Source: an uncultured Pelagibacteraceae bacterium (GTDB lineage Bacteria; Pseudomonadota; Alphaproteobacteria; Pelagibacterales; Pelagibacteraceae). From it: DNA of 64,000 bases. The translations under genes were made by a program, and so were the position numbers. Shown here in pieces: positions 54,666 through 61,369 of the stretch (position 1 is the stretch's first letter; the number at the start of each line of letters is the position of its first letter). The notes beneath the pieces are model-generated. The model saw only the letters and a list, made by a program, of their open reading frames with translations, was not told where the DNA came from and made no database searches. The stretch covers positions 473,791-537,790 of the forward strand of contig CACGUZ010000001.1 in the NCBI GenBank assembly GCA_902576375.1. The letters run 5' to 3'.

Positions 54666-55636
54666 AGTTCATAGATTTATTTTCGGGTATTGGAGGATTT
54701 AGATTAGCATTAGAAAAATCAAAATTTGAATGTGTATTTAGTGCAGACAACAATAAATATGCTTGTGAAACTTACAATAAAAATTTTAAAGAATATCCAT
54801 TAATAGATATAAAGAAATTATCAGCAAAGAAAATCCCAAATCATGATATTCTTTGTGCCGGATTTCCATGCCAACCGTTTAGTATTGCAGGTAAAAGAAA
54901 AGGTTTTGATGACACAAGAGGAACTTTATTTTTTGATATTGTTAGAATTTTAAAAGAAAAAAAACCAAAAGTTTTTATTTTAGAAAACGTAAAAGGTTTA
55001 ATTAGTCATAACAAAGGTAAGACTTTTAAAAAGATTTTAAATATTTTATCCAAAAAATTTAATGGAAATATTAATAAATCAAATAGGGAAAATTTAGGAT
55101 ACAATGTTTTCTGGAAAGTCTTAAATTCAACTAATTTTAATATTCCTCAAAATAGAGAAAGAGTATTCATAATTGGTTTTACAGATCAAAAAATTAATTT
55201 TGAATTCCCTAAAAGTCTTAAACTAAAATATACTTTAAATGATATAATTAAAATTAAACCAAAAAAAATTAGAAGAATTTCAAAATTATCCAAAGGTTAT
55301 ATAGATAAACACTTAAGAAAACACAAAAGTTACAATAAGATAAAGAATCTTAATTATTTAGTAGCTAATGAAGTTAGAAAATCTAGATGTAATTTTAGAT
55401 TTGATAATATAAGTCCTTGTTTGACTACCAAAATGGGAACTGGTGGAAATAATGTTCCTTATCTAGTGAATCAAAATAGATTTTATACTTTAGAAGAATG
55501 TCTTTTAATCCAAGGATTTCCTAAAAGTTTTAAGCTTACAAATAATTATACTGAAGCTTTAAAACAAATTGGGAATTCTGTTAGTGTGCCTGTAATTAAC
55601 TCCTTAGTTCAACAAATAAAAAAAAAAATTAAATAG
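54662..55636 (+). CDS. DNA (cytosine-5) methyltransferase 2
   Basis: A 324-residue C5-MTase with a TTG start overlapping the previous gene. Motif I is FIDLFSGIGGFRLALE, motif IV is CAGFPCQPFSIAGKRKGF, motif VI is FILENVKGL, motif VIII is IPQNRERVFIIGF and motif X is QIGNSVSVPVI. It resembles M.HaeIII/M.HhaI-type enzymes and is clearly not a duplicate of its partner, so each may modify a different strand or site. It converges with the endonuclease-like genes with an 8-nt overlap. Confidence 0.92.
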   Translation: MKFIDLFSGIGGFRLALEKSKFECVFSADNNKYACETYNKNFKEYPLIDIKKLSAKKIPNHDILCAGFPCQPFSIAGKRKGFDDTRGTLFFDIVRILKEKKPKVFILENVKGLISHNKGKTFKKILNILSKKFNGNINKSNRENLGYNVFWKVLNSTNFNIPQNRERVFIIGFTDQKINFEFPKSLKLKYTLNDIIKIKPKKIRRISKLSKGYIDKHLRKHKSYNKIKNLNYLVANEVRKSRCNFRFDNISPCLTTKMGTGGNNVPYLVNQNRFYTLEECLLIQGFPKSFKLTNNYTEALKQIGNSVSVPVINSLVQQIKKKIK

Positions 55637-56411
55637 GTTTGAATTCAACTTGAGGTCTCGTCCCACCCTTGCTACTTCCTTTTGTAACAATAAGATCTGT
55701 AGGGATGTTTTTAGTTAATTCATTATTAATTAAAAGCCATGTTGCACAATAAGGATCCTCAAATTCATCAGTTCCTTTATATAAAGAATCTAATATTTTT
55801 GGATCATTTATTGCCATAGATTTAATTTGTTCGTTTGAGTTTTTTTGTATTTTCTCAAAAACTTTTTTATGTTCTTCATTAAATTTTGTTTTTATATTTA
55901 TATTTTCTAAAGTTTTATTATTAAAATTTTCACCAAATTCCTTCCATGAAGTATTAGTTGCTTTTAAAACATTATGATTTTTTATTAAATCTCTTATATC
56001 TTTGCTATAGATGGTTGCACCAATGAATAAAAACTTATCTTTGAATCTTTTTACAAATTTTTCCAAAGAACACTTATCTATTTGATAATTAGTTTTATTC
56101 ATTTTTATAGAAATACCAGATTGAGGTATCTTTTTAATAAACTTTAACTTCTGATTTTCATTGATAAGATAATCATTACTTTCTAATTCTTTTTCACTTA
56201 AATTGATTTCACTTACAAAAACATCAGTTTTACAAGGTATTTTTTTATTAGTGAGTTTAGAGATCTTACTTCCAGCTACTCGTACAAAATATAAGTTTTT
56301 ATTATTTGCTAAATTAATCGTTTTCCAGATCTGATGGCCTTTGTTTGAGTTAAGTTTTTTTACAAACTCTTCCTCATTCTTAAAACCATCTAAAGCTTTA
56401 TTTGATGTCAT
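55629..56411 (-). CDS. probable restriction endonuclease subunit (R2)
   Basis: I start at ATG 56411 (MTSNKALDGFK), 24 codons inside the track ORF, giving 260 residues. The stretch PCKTDVFV followed about 35 residues later by SGISIKM fits the D...(S)xK layout of a PD-(D/E)xK nuclease core, and KTD with ISxK is common in type II endonucleases. The C-terminus KGSSKGGTRPQVEFKP also looks nuclease-like. It overlaps the upstream endonuclease-like gene by 14 nt and converges on the methyltransferases. Assignment is by motif and context. Confidence 0.58.
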   Translation of the reverse strand: MTSNKALDGFKNEEEFVKKLNSNKGHQIWKTINLANNKNLYFVRVAGSKISKLTNKKIPCKTDVFVSEINLSEKELESNDYLINENQKLKFIKKIPQSGISIKMNKTNYQIDKCSLEKFVKRFKDKFLFIGATIYSKDIRDLIKNHNVLKATNTSWKEFGENFNNKTLENINIKTKFNEEHKKVFEKIQKNSNEQIKSMAINDPKILDSLYKGTDEFEDPYCATWLLINNELTKNIPTDLIVTKGSSKGGTRPQVEFKPI

Positions 56412-57135
56412 TATAAGGATCCGACCATTTAAATTGAATATTTGTTGATCTTTTTTTATTTTGTGCTTGAAAAGAAAGTGCACCTACATTGCAACTAGAA
56501 TTAGATAGGTTATTGACTAAATAATTAACAATGCTTGTATGATTCGCAAAAACACATCTTTCAATTTTATTTATTCTATCGCTTTTTGAGTCAGATGATT
56601 CAAGTTTTGGACAAAAGCAATAATAATTAACTTTTGGCTCACCGTAAATTCCTGATAGAACCCTATCAATTATTTTTTGTTTATTCTTTTTTAGCAGTTG
56701 ATGAAATTCAGTGTCTTTTAAGGCTTTATTTTTTTGATTTTTATCTCTTAAAAATCTTTTTAAAAAACCAATAATTTCATTATTAGCATTTAAATCATCT
56801 TTTAAAAATTTTACAAACGTCTCTTCTTGTTCCTCATGAAAAGCATTCCCCTTACCAGACTTAACACTTATTCTAAATTCTTTATTCATTATCTTAAAAA
56901 TTTTATCAGTTTTAGGGCTACCCTTTATCTTAATTTTTAAGTTTTCTTTATTAAATTTTTTTATTTTAATTATAGTTTCTTTTTTTAACTCAATATCATT
57001 CTCATTACATATGAAATAGATAAATTTTTTTAGATTAGATGTTTTAAGATCAACAATCTTTTTATTATTAAGATATTCCTCAATTAAAGCTTCTGTTTTA
57101 AACCCTTCATTTATACCTTTTATTTTTAGTGTCAT
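56398..57135 (-). CDS. probable restriction endonuclease subunit (R1)
   Basis: A 245-residue soluble protein. EFRISVKSGKGNAFHEEQEETFVKFL resembles the SxKxGxGNSVHQE element that I associate with a group of type II restriction endonucleases, and the C-terminus LSFQAQNKKRSTNIQFKW matches the FQ..N...xxxIQxKW ending of the same group. It is coupled by overlap to the second nuclease-like gene. The 143-nt gap to the next ORF on the right holds an A+T-rich spacer with no clear feature. Confidence 0.58.
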   Translation of the reverse strand: MTLKIKGINEGFKTEALIEEYLNNKKIVDLKTSNLKKFIYFICNENDIELKKETIIKIKKFNKENLKIKIKGSPKTDKIFKIMNKEFRISVKSGKGNAFHEEQEETFVKFLKDDLNANNEIIGFLKRFLRDKNQKNKALKDTEFHQLLKKNKQKIIDRVLSGIYGEPKVNYYCFCPKLESSDSKSDRINKIERCVFANHTSIVNYLVNNLSNSSCNVGALSFQAQNKKRSTNIQFKWSDPYNDIK

Positions 57136-57278
57136 TTATTTCTAAGAATATATAGGATAGCCAAAAACCGTAGAGATAAAATTCAAATTTTTTTGTAAAT
57201 ACTCAAATTTTTGCCACTTTTATTCACTATATTACTAATTGTTAAAGTTTTATTTCTAACTTTAATAACTTCAAATAT

Positions 57279-57611
57279 ATGCAACAACTTGAACTGTTTG
57301 ATTACAGAAAAGATTATCTTTTTGAAAGAGATAATAAAGTAGCTCATTATTACGATATATTAAAAGAGAATAAAGACACTATCAGCTATTCAGAACACAT
57401 TGACCCTAAAAAAAAATTTTCTATATGTGGTTTAGATTATGAAGAATATGTAGACATAAAAAAATCAGATTTGAAGGGATTAAATTATGATAAAATATAC
57501 AATTTCCTAACTAAGTTTGATAAGGAGCATAGGTTGGAGAGATACAAACAACTACTTATATTTAATGAAATAAAATTTGAAGCTGATGTGTTTACCTGGT
57601 GTAGTGATTGA
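57279..57611 (+). CDS. small protein of unknown function, with N-terminal QLELF
   Basis: A 110-residue charged, probably helical protein that I do not recognise. It begins MQQLELFDYRKDY, so a QLxLF beta-clamp-binding-like peptide is at its very N-terminus, the same five residues that end methyltransferase 1. It has no signal peptide or membrane segment. It lies between the endonuclease genes and the right-end repeats of unit B, a position where mobile elements often carry a recombination or regulatory factor. No such function is visible. Confidence 0.55.
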   Translation: MQQLELFDYRKDYLFERDNKVAHYYDILKENKDTISYSEHIDPKKKFSICGLDYEEYVDIKKSDLKGLNYDKIYNFLTKFDKEHRLERYKQLLIFNEIKFEADVFTWCSD

Positions 57612-57631
57612 TTATTGGATTTTATAGGATA

Positions 57632-57664
57632 ACTAGAAGCTAACTAGAAGCCAGAGAGATAAAA
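57632..57664 (+). repeat. right-end ACTAGAAGC repeat pair of unit B
   Basis: ACTAGAAGC and ACTAGAAGCC lie 11 nt apart, followed by AGAGAGATAAAAT. It matches the left-end pair of the same unit in the same orientation. It is followed within 10 nt by the regenerated promoter block. Confidence 0.82.
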
Positions 57665-57673
57665 TAAAAAAAA

Positions 57674-57773
57674 TTTACTTATTCATCTTGTTCAATTATA
57701 AATAGTAGCATAAACACTCATGAAAATAACTCATGCCCTCGTGGTGAAATTGGTAGACACAAAGGACTTAAAA
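57674..57773 (+). repeat. tRNA-Leu(UAA) promoter plus 5' half, copy 2 (junction B/C)
   Basis: This 100-nt block again matches the intact locus at about 95 positions and exactly over the 39-nt tRNA half (57,735-57,773). TTTACT-N17-TATAAA is intact at 57,674-57,702. After the anticodon loop the sequence continues TAGTTTGAG instead of the tRNA 3' half. The first gene of unit C lies 168 nt downstream on the same strand, so this stranded promoter could transcribe it. Confidence 0.93.
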
Positions 57774-57796
57774 TAGTTTGAGTTGAGAAATTTCAG

Positions 57797-57826
57797 AGTC
57801 TCTAATAGTCCCTAATAGTCTAAATC
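57797..57826 (+). repeat. three 10-bp-spaced AGTC direct repeats, left end of unit C
   Basis: AGTCTCTAAT, AGTCCCTAAT and AGTCTAAATC repeat with an exact 10-bp period, 23 nt inside the junction. The arrangement copies that of unit B, although the surrounding sequence differs. Confidence 0.75.
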
Positions 57827-57898
57827 CCTTATAATCACATAACTTTTAAAATCATTAGATTATTTTTATTGGAAAATATGAACAATAAATTTTGCCAA

Positions 57899-57920
57899 AC
57901 TAGGATCTGACTAGGATCTG
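57899..57920 (+). repeat. left-end ACTAGGATCT repeat pair of unit C
   Basis: ACTAGGATCTG occurs twice in tandem, 11 nt apart. The same motif recurs at the right end of unit C (60,374-60,400) and not in unit B. Confidence 0.82.
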
Positions 57921-57940
57921 TATGTATGATATCTTGTGTA

Positions 57941-58873
57941 ATGAAAAAATTTACAGTTTTTTTAATTTCAACTATTTTAATATTTAACTCATTCACCACA
58001 ACTGTTTTAGCATCTACTGTTATTAAAAAGATTAAAATTCATCAAATCACTAGTTGTGAAAAATATTTAAATACAAATTTTGAAAAATATATTGAATGTT
58101 TAAATGAGGAAGTTTTTACCTCAACATATTTTGCAAAATTATCTAAAAATAAAAAGAATGATATTCAAAGTCTTTTAGCTATTTCTAATATATTACAAGA
58201 AAATGTGGAAGATGGTTTTATTTCCGATAAAAAAGTTCTCTTAATATGGAATCAAATATTAAATAGTCCCTATAAAGCAAAGATCAAAAAGAAGGAGTTA
58301 CAAAAAGTTTTAGAACAAACTACTTGTATGGATGAAGAGGACTATGAGCCATTCATAAAATGCTTTGCTAACCAATTTAGAAACTTTGAAATTTATCAAA
58401 AATCAGATTTATTAAATAAAAGGAGAATAGAAACGATTGTGAGTAACGCTCTATATTTAACTGTGCCCAATTCAAAGGTTTATGCTTTTGCTAGAAATGA
58501 AAGTATGAGTGGTACCACCTATTCTTCAAATGAAGGATTCAATTACTTTTTGACTTATATGAATTATTTAGGCACAGACTACTTTAAAAAAGTTAAAAAT
58601 GATGTTGATTGGAATAAAATTATTAAGTTTATCATCATTGCCATAATAGTTGCTTATTTATCAAAAAGTTTGATGAAGTCTATTGGTGGAAAATCTTCAA
58701 GTGGAGCTAGCTCATCCTCATCTGCTGCTAGCACAGGATCTGGTGGATGTAGTTCAGCTCTTGTGGGAAGATGTACTTCTATCTTTCAACAAAATATGTT
58801 TAGAAATGCACCTGCAACAAGTGTTTTGAGAAAACCTTGGTTTAGATATGGTTTTACAAGAGGATTTTTTTAG
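57941..58873 (+). CDS. exported protein of unknown function with C-terminal membrane segment
   Basis: I start at ATG 57941 (MKKFTVFLISTILIF), five codons inside the track ORF, because it gives a clean signal peptide; the protein is then 310 residues. Two related Cys-pair segments occur, SCEKYLNTNFEKYIECLNEE and TCMDEEDYEPFIKCFANQF, suggesting an internal helical repeat with disulfides. A membrane segment (IIKFIIIAIIVAYLSKSL) is followed by a Ser/Gly-rich linker and a basic-aromatic tail (RKPWFRYGFTRGFF). I do not recognise a family. It shares one base with the next gene. Confidence 0.7.
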   Translation: MKKFTVFLISTILIFNSFTTTVLASTVIKKIKIHQITSCEKYLNTNFEKYIECLNEEVFTSTYFAKLSKNKKNDIQSLLAISNILQENVEDGFISDKKVLLIWNQILNSPYKAKIKKKELQKVLEQTTCMDEEDYEPFIKCFANQFRNFEIYQKSDLLNKRRIETIVSNALYLTVPNSKVYAFARNESMSGTTYSSNEGFNYFLTYMNYLGTDYFKKVKNDVDWNKIIKFIIIAIIVAYLSKSLMKSIGGKSSSGASSSSSAASTGSGGCSSALVGRCTSIFQQNMFRNAPATSVLRKPWFRYGFTRGFF

Positions 58874-59646
58874 TGAGAATTTTACTTACTCTATTGTTTA
58901 TTTTTACTCAGGGAGAATTGTTTGCCAAAGAATTTAAATGGAAGTTTAAGGAAAGAATAAAACATGATGATTATTATGAAGCAATAGGCACAGGAACAAA
59001 AAAAGTAAAAATTGACGGAAAGAATAAAAAAGTAAAATTTAAAATTACGGAATATTATCCTTTAAGCACAGAATTAAATGAAAAAGAGGGTAGGTGTAAA
59101 GAATTTAGAATTCAAAAAATTTCAACAGGAGGAACCATTCTGGAAAAAAATTACTCTTTAAATGATTGTTTACCTTGCATTGACAAAGGATCAGGTCATA
59201 TGTGTTCTTATCCGTACTATCAAGTATTTTATCGTTATGGTGATTACGGAATTTTTGATAAAAATTACGAGGCAATTAGTAATAACAAAGATGTTACAAA
59301 AGATGGAGCAAAATTAGTCTATATATCAATAAATATTGGCTCTAGGGAACAAGTAAGATTTTCAGAAACTTACCCAGGTCTTGAAAGTTTAGGTTTAGGT
59401 GAGATACGTTTTTTTAATAGTCAAATTTTTAAATACAACACACGACTTAGAAAAATTCAGTCAGAAAAATCAAAATTAAAAAGAACTCAAAGCCAAGTAT
59501 TTGAAATGGTTTTTAATAGAATTAAAAACAATACATTAAAAAATATTAATACTAAAACGAAAATAAATATTAGAGAAAAAGATTTAAAAATTTTGTTTAC
59601 TGCAGAACCTTCTTTATCAATTACAAAATTTCAAACAAGAGACTGA
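58873..59646 (+). CDS. exported protein of unknown function
   Basis: A 257-residue protein starting at GTG that shares its first base with the previous stop. The N-terminus RILLTLLFIFTQGELFA is a signal peptide. The mature part is Lys-rich, with Cys residues in KEGRCKEF, LNDCLPCIDKGSGHMCSYPYYQVFYRYGDYG and no recognisable domain. Its translational coupling to the upstream exported, membrane-linked protein suggests the two act together. It ends exactly where the convergent gene ends, with no spacer. Confidence 0.68.
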   Translation: MRILLTLLFIFTQGELFAKEFKWKFKERIKHDDYYEAIGTGTKKVKIDGKNKKVKFKITEYYPLSTELNEKEGRCKEFRIQKISTGGTILEKNYSLNDCLPCIDKGSGHMCSYPYYQVFYRYGDYGIFDKNYEAISNNKDVTKDGAKLVYISINIGSREQVRFSETYPGLESLGLGEIRFFNSQIFKYNTRLRKIQSEKSKLKRTQSQVFEMVFNRIKNNTLKNINTKTKINIREKDLKILFTAEPSLSITKFQTRD

Positions 59647-60312
59647 TTATAATTGTTTGCACTTTTCGACAATTGTTGCATAATTTCCACCTTTAGTTTT
59701 ATGAATACCATCTTTATTTACTGTATCTAAATCAACAAGTGCAAAGGGTTTTCCAAAATCTAGTTCCTTAGAAACAATATTATAGGCTTTATCACTCCAT
59801 GTGGCTAAAGCATTATCAAAATTTTCCTCCGGTTCTGATTGTTGTATTTTGTTCCATTTTTTTAACATTTCATATGGTTCATTAGCAGAATTATTTTTCA
59901 CCCAATAAACCCATTCTTGAATGCCAAATTTTTTTAATTTTGATTTTATTAAAATTTTAAGTATTACTCCGTTTTCTAAATTAGACTCTTCCATTATTGG
60001 TGTAAAATCCATATACAGCATAAATTTACTATTATTAAAATCTAACTCAAATTTTTTTACCACAGAATCTGGATTTCCAGTAGATCCCATTGTTCCATCA
60101 ATTCCCTCCATATCTGACCAATAATTATATTTGAATAATTTACCATTTATTTCCTTATAAGAAATGTAACTTTTTTTATTAGCATTACCTAAGCATTCAT
60201 AATTTTCATCCATATCTGATTGTTTTTTGCCCATATAATCTAGAGATGACTCCGCTAAAGAAAAATTATTAAAAAGGAAACTTAACATTATGAGTAAAAA
60301 TGTTTTTTTCAT
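59647..60312 (-). CDS. exported protein of unknown function
   Basis: I start at ATG 60312 (MKKTFLLIMLSFLFNNFSLAES), which begins a standard signal peptide; the protein is 221 residues. The mature chain has ECLGNANKKSYISYKEINGK and a C-terminal EKCKQL, so a single Cys pair could close the fold. Its aromatic, acidic composition suggests a periplasmic or surface protein. No family is recognised. It faces the other two unit C genes and begins 62 nt from the right-end repeats. Confidence 0.66.
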   Translation of the reverse strand: MKKTFLLIMLSFLFNNFSLAESSLDYMGKKQSDMDENYECLGNANKKSYISYKEINGKLFKYNYWSDMEGIDGTMGSTGNPDSVVKKFELDFNNSKFMLYMDFTPIMEESNLENGVILKILIKSKLKKFGIQEWVYWVKNNSANEPYEMLKKWNKIQQSEPEENFDNALATWSDKAYNIVSKELDFGKPFALVDLDTVNKDGIHKTKGGNYATIVEKCKQL

Positions 60313-60373
60313 AAAATAATTATACAATTTCTAATATTTTTCAGAAAGATAATTTATAGGATTTTATAGGATT

Positions 60374-60400
60374 ACTAGGATCTCTCTAGGATCTAGGGAG
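60374..60400 (+). repeat. right-end ACTAGGATCT repeat pair of unit C
   Basis: ACTAGGATCT and CTCTAGGATCT lie 10-11 nt apart, followed by AGGGAGATAAAAT. They match the left-end pair of unit C in the same orientation and sit at the same place relative to the promoter block as the unit B pair does. Confidence 0.82.
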
Positions 60401-60415
60401 ATAAAATAAAAAAAT

Positions 60416-60444
60416 TTTACTTATTCATCTTGTTCAATTATAAA
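60416..60444 (+). promoter_or_regulatory. promoter of tRNA-Leu(UAA)
   Basis: TTTACT (60,416-60,421), a 17-nt spacer and TATAAA (60,439-60,444) lie about 30 nt before the mature tRNA 5' end. Both boxes and the spacing are conserved in the two good half-site copies. Confidence 0.75.
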
Positions 60445-60476
60445 TATTAGCATAAACACTCATGAAATTCACAAAT

Positions 60477-60562
60477 GCCCTCGTGGTGAAATTGGTAGAC
60501 ACAAAGGACTTAAAATCCTTGCCGCTTGCGGAGTGCCAGTTCGAGTCTGGCCGAGGGCACCA
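60477..60562 (+). tRNA. tRNA-Leu (anticodon UAA), CCA encoded
   Basis: GCCCTCG pairs with CGAGGGC as acceptor stem, followed by discriminator A and an encoded CCA. The D-arm is GTGAAATTGGTAGAC, the anticodon stem AAGGA/TCCTT encloses loop CTTAAAA (anticodon TAA), a long class II variable arm (GCCGCTTGCGGAGT) follows and the T-arm is GCCAGTTCGAGTCTGGC. All stems pair, so this is the functional copy. nadK begins 5 nt after the CCA. Confidence 0.96.
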
Positions 60563-60567
60563 TTAAA

Positions 60568-61338
60568 ATGAGTAAGATCCAAATTATTTCTGATAAAAAT
60601 AGTAGGTCATCAAACATTAAAAAATCATTAATTAAAACATTAAAAAAAAATGAGATAAAAAAATCAAATCTAGCAATTGTTATTGGTGGTGATGGTTTTA
60701 TGCTTCAAACTTTAAAAAAGAATAAAAATTCAAAAAAATCTTTTTATGGAATAAATTCTGGAAATTATGGTTTTTTAATGAATAAATATTCATCAAAGAA
60801 TTTAATTAAAAATTTATCAAAAGCGAAGATGATTTCTATTTCACCATTAGAAATGACAGTTAGTAACAAGAATAATCAAATCAAAAAACACATAGCAATT
60901 AATGAGGTATCAATTTTACGACAAAGCCGTCAAGCAGCATCGTTATCAATAGATTCTGGACATAAAAAACTAATTAAAAATTTAGTTTCCGATGGTGTTC
61001 TGGTTTCTACACCTGCTGGAAGCACAGCTTATAATTTATCTGTGCATGGACCAATATTAGGTCTCAATTCAAAAAAGTTGTCAATCTCACCCATAAGTGC
61101 CTTTAGACCACGTAGATGGAAAGGAAAGATAGTAAATGATAGCTCAAAAATAACGATTAAAAATTTAAATCCTAAAAAAAGACCCATTAGTGCAGTAGCT
61201 GATAATATTGAAGTAAGAAATGCCAAAAAGATAACAATTAAAACAAGTAAGAATATTAAATTTAATCTTCTATATGATAAAAATCGAAGTTTACAGAAGA
61301 AAATTAAGATAGAACAAATTAGAAGAGAAACATTTTGA
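60568..61338 (+). CDS. nadK: NAD kinase
   Basis: I start at ATG 60568 (MSKIQIISDKNS), because the track start lies inside the tRNA; the protein is 256 residues. AIVIGGDGFMLQTLK is the NAD kinase GGDG motif, YGINSGNYGFLMN follows it, and LVSDGVLVSTPAGSTAYNLS is the NE/D-TPxGSTAY region. SPISAFRPRRWKGKIV is also conserved. It phosphorylates NAD to NADP. Its mRNA may be processed from a tRNA-Leu readthrough transcript, given the 5-nt spacing. Confidence 0.92.
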   Translation: MSKIQIISDKNSRSSNIKKSLIKTLKKNEIKKSNLAIVIGGDGFMLQTLKKNKNSKKSFYGINSGNYGFLMNKYSSKNLIKNLSKAKMISISPLEMTVSNKNNQIKKHIAINEVSILRQSRQAASLSIDSGHKKLIKNLVSDGVLVSTPAGSTAYNLSVHGPILGLNSKKLSISPISAFRPRRWKGKIVNDSSKITIKNLNPKKRPISAVADNIEVRNAKKITIKTSKNIKFNLLYDKNRSLQKKIKIEQIRRETF

Positions 61339-61369
61339 TATAAAAAAAACTTTTATAATCAAATTTAAA

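Larger units (their letters stand above)
53078..57773. mobile_element. island unit B (restriction-modification cargo)
   Basis: This 4.7-kb unit runs from just after the anticodon-loop junction of copy 1 to the end of half-site copy 2. It carries five or six cargo genes for DNA modification and restriction. Matched repeats ACTAGAAGC occur inside both ends (53,204 and 57,632), and a triple AGTC repeat lies near the left end. No integrase or excisionase is recognisable. The boundaries follow from the repeated tRNA sequence. Confidence 0.8.
57774..60515. mobile_element. island unit C (exported-protein cargo)
   Basis: This 2.7-kb unit runs from half-site copy 2 to the anticodon-loop point inside the intact tRNA-Leu. 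It carries three genes for exported proteins. Matched ACTAGGATCT repeats lie inside both ends (57,899 and 60,374), and a 10-bp-period AGTC triplet lies near the left end. No integrase is visible. As the unit touching the intact tRNA it should be the most recent insertion. Confidence 0.8.

Noticed and set aside
60526-60567. Upstream extension of the nadK ORF (MRSASSSLAEGTIK)
   Set aside because: It lies inside the 3' half of tRNA-Leu; ATG 60568 gives a normal NAD kinase start.
61339-61357. TATAAAA/TTTTATA inverted repeat after nadK
   Set aside because: It is pure A+T, with no T-tract beyond it; such repeats arise often by chance here.
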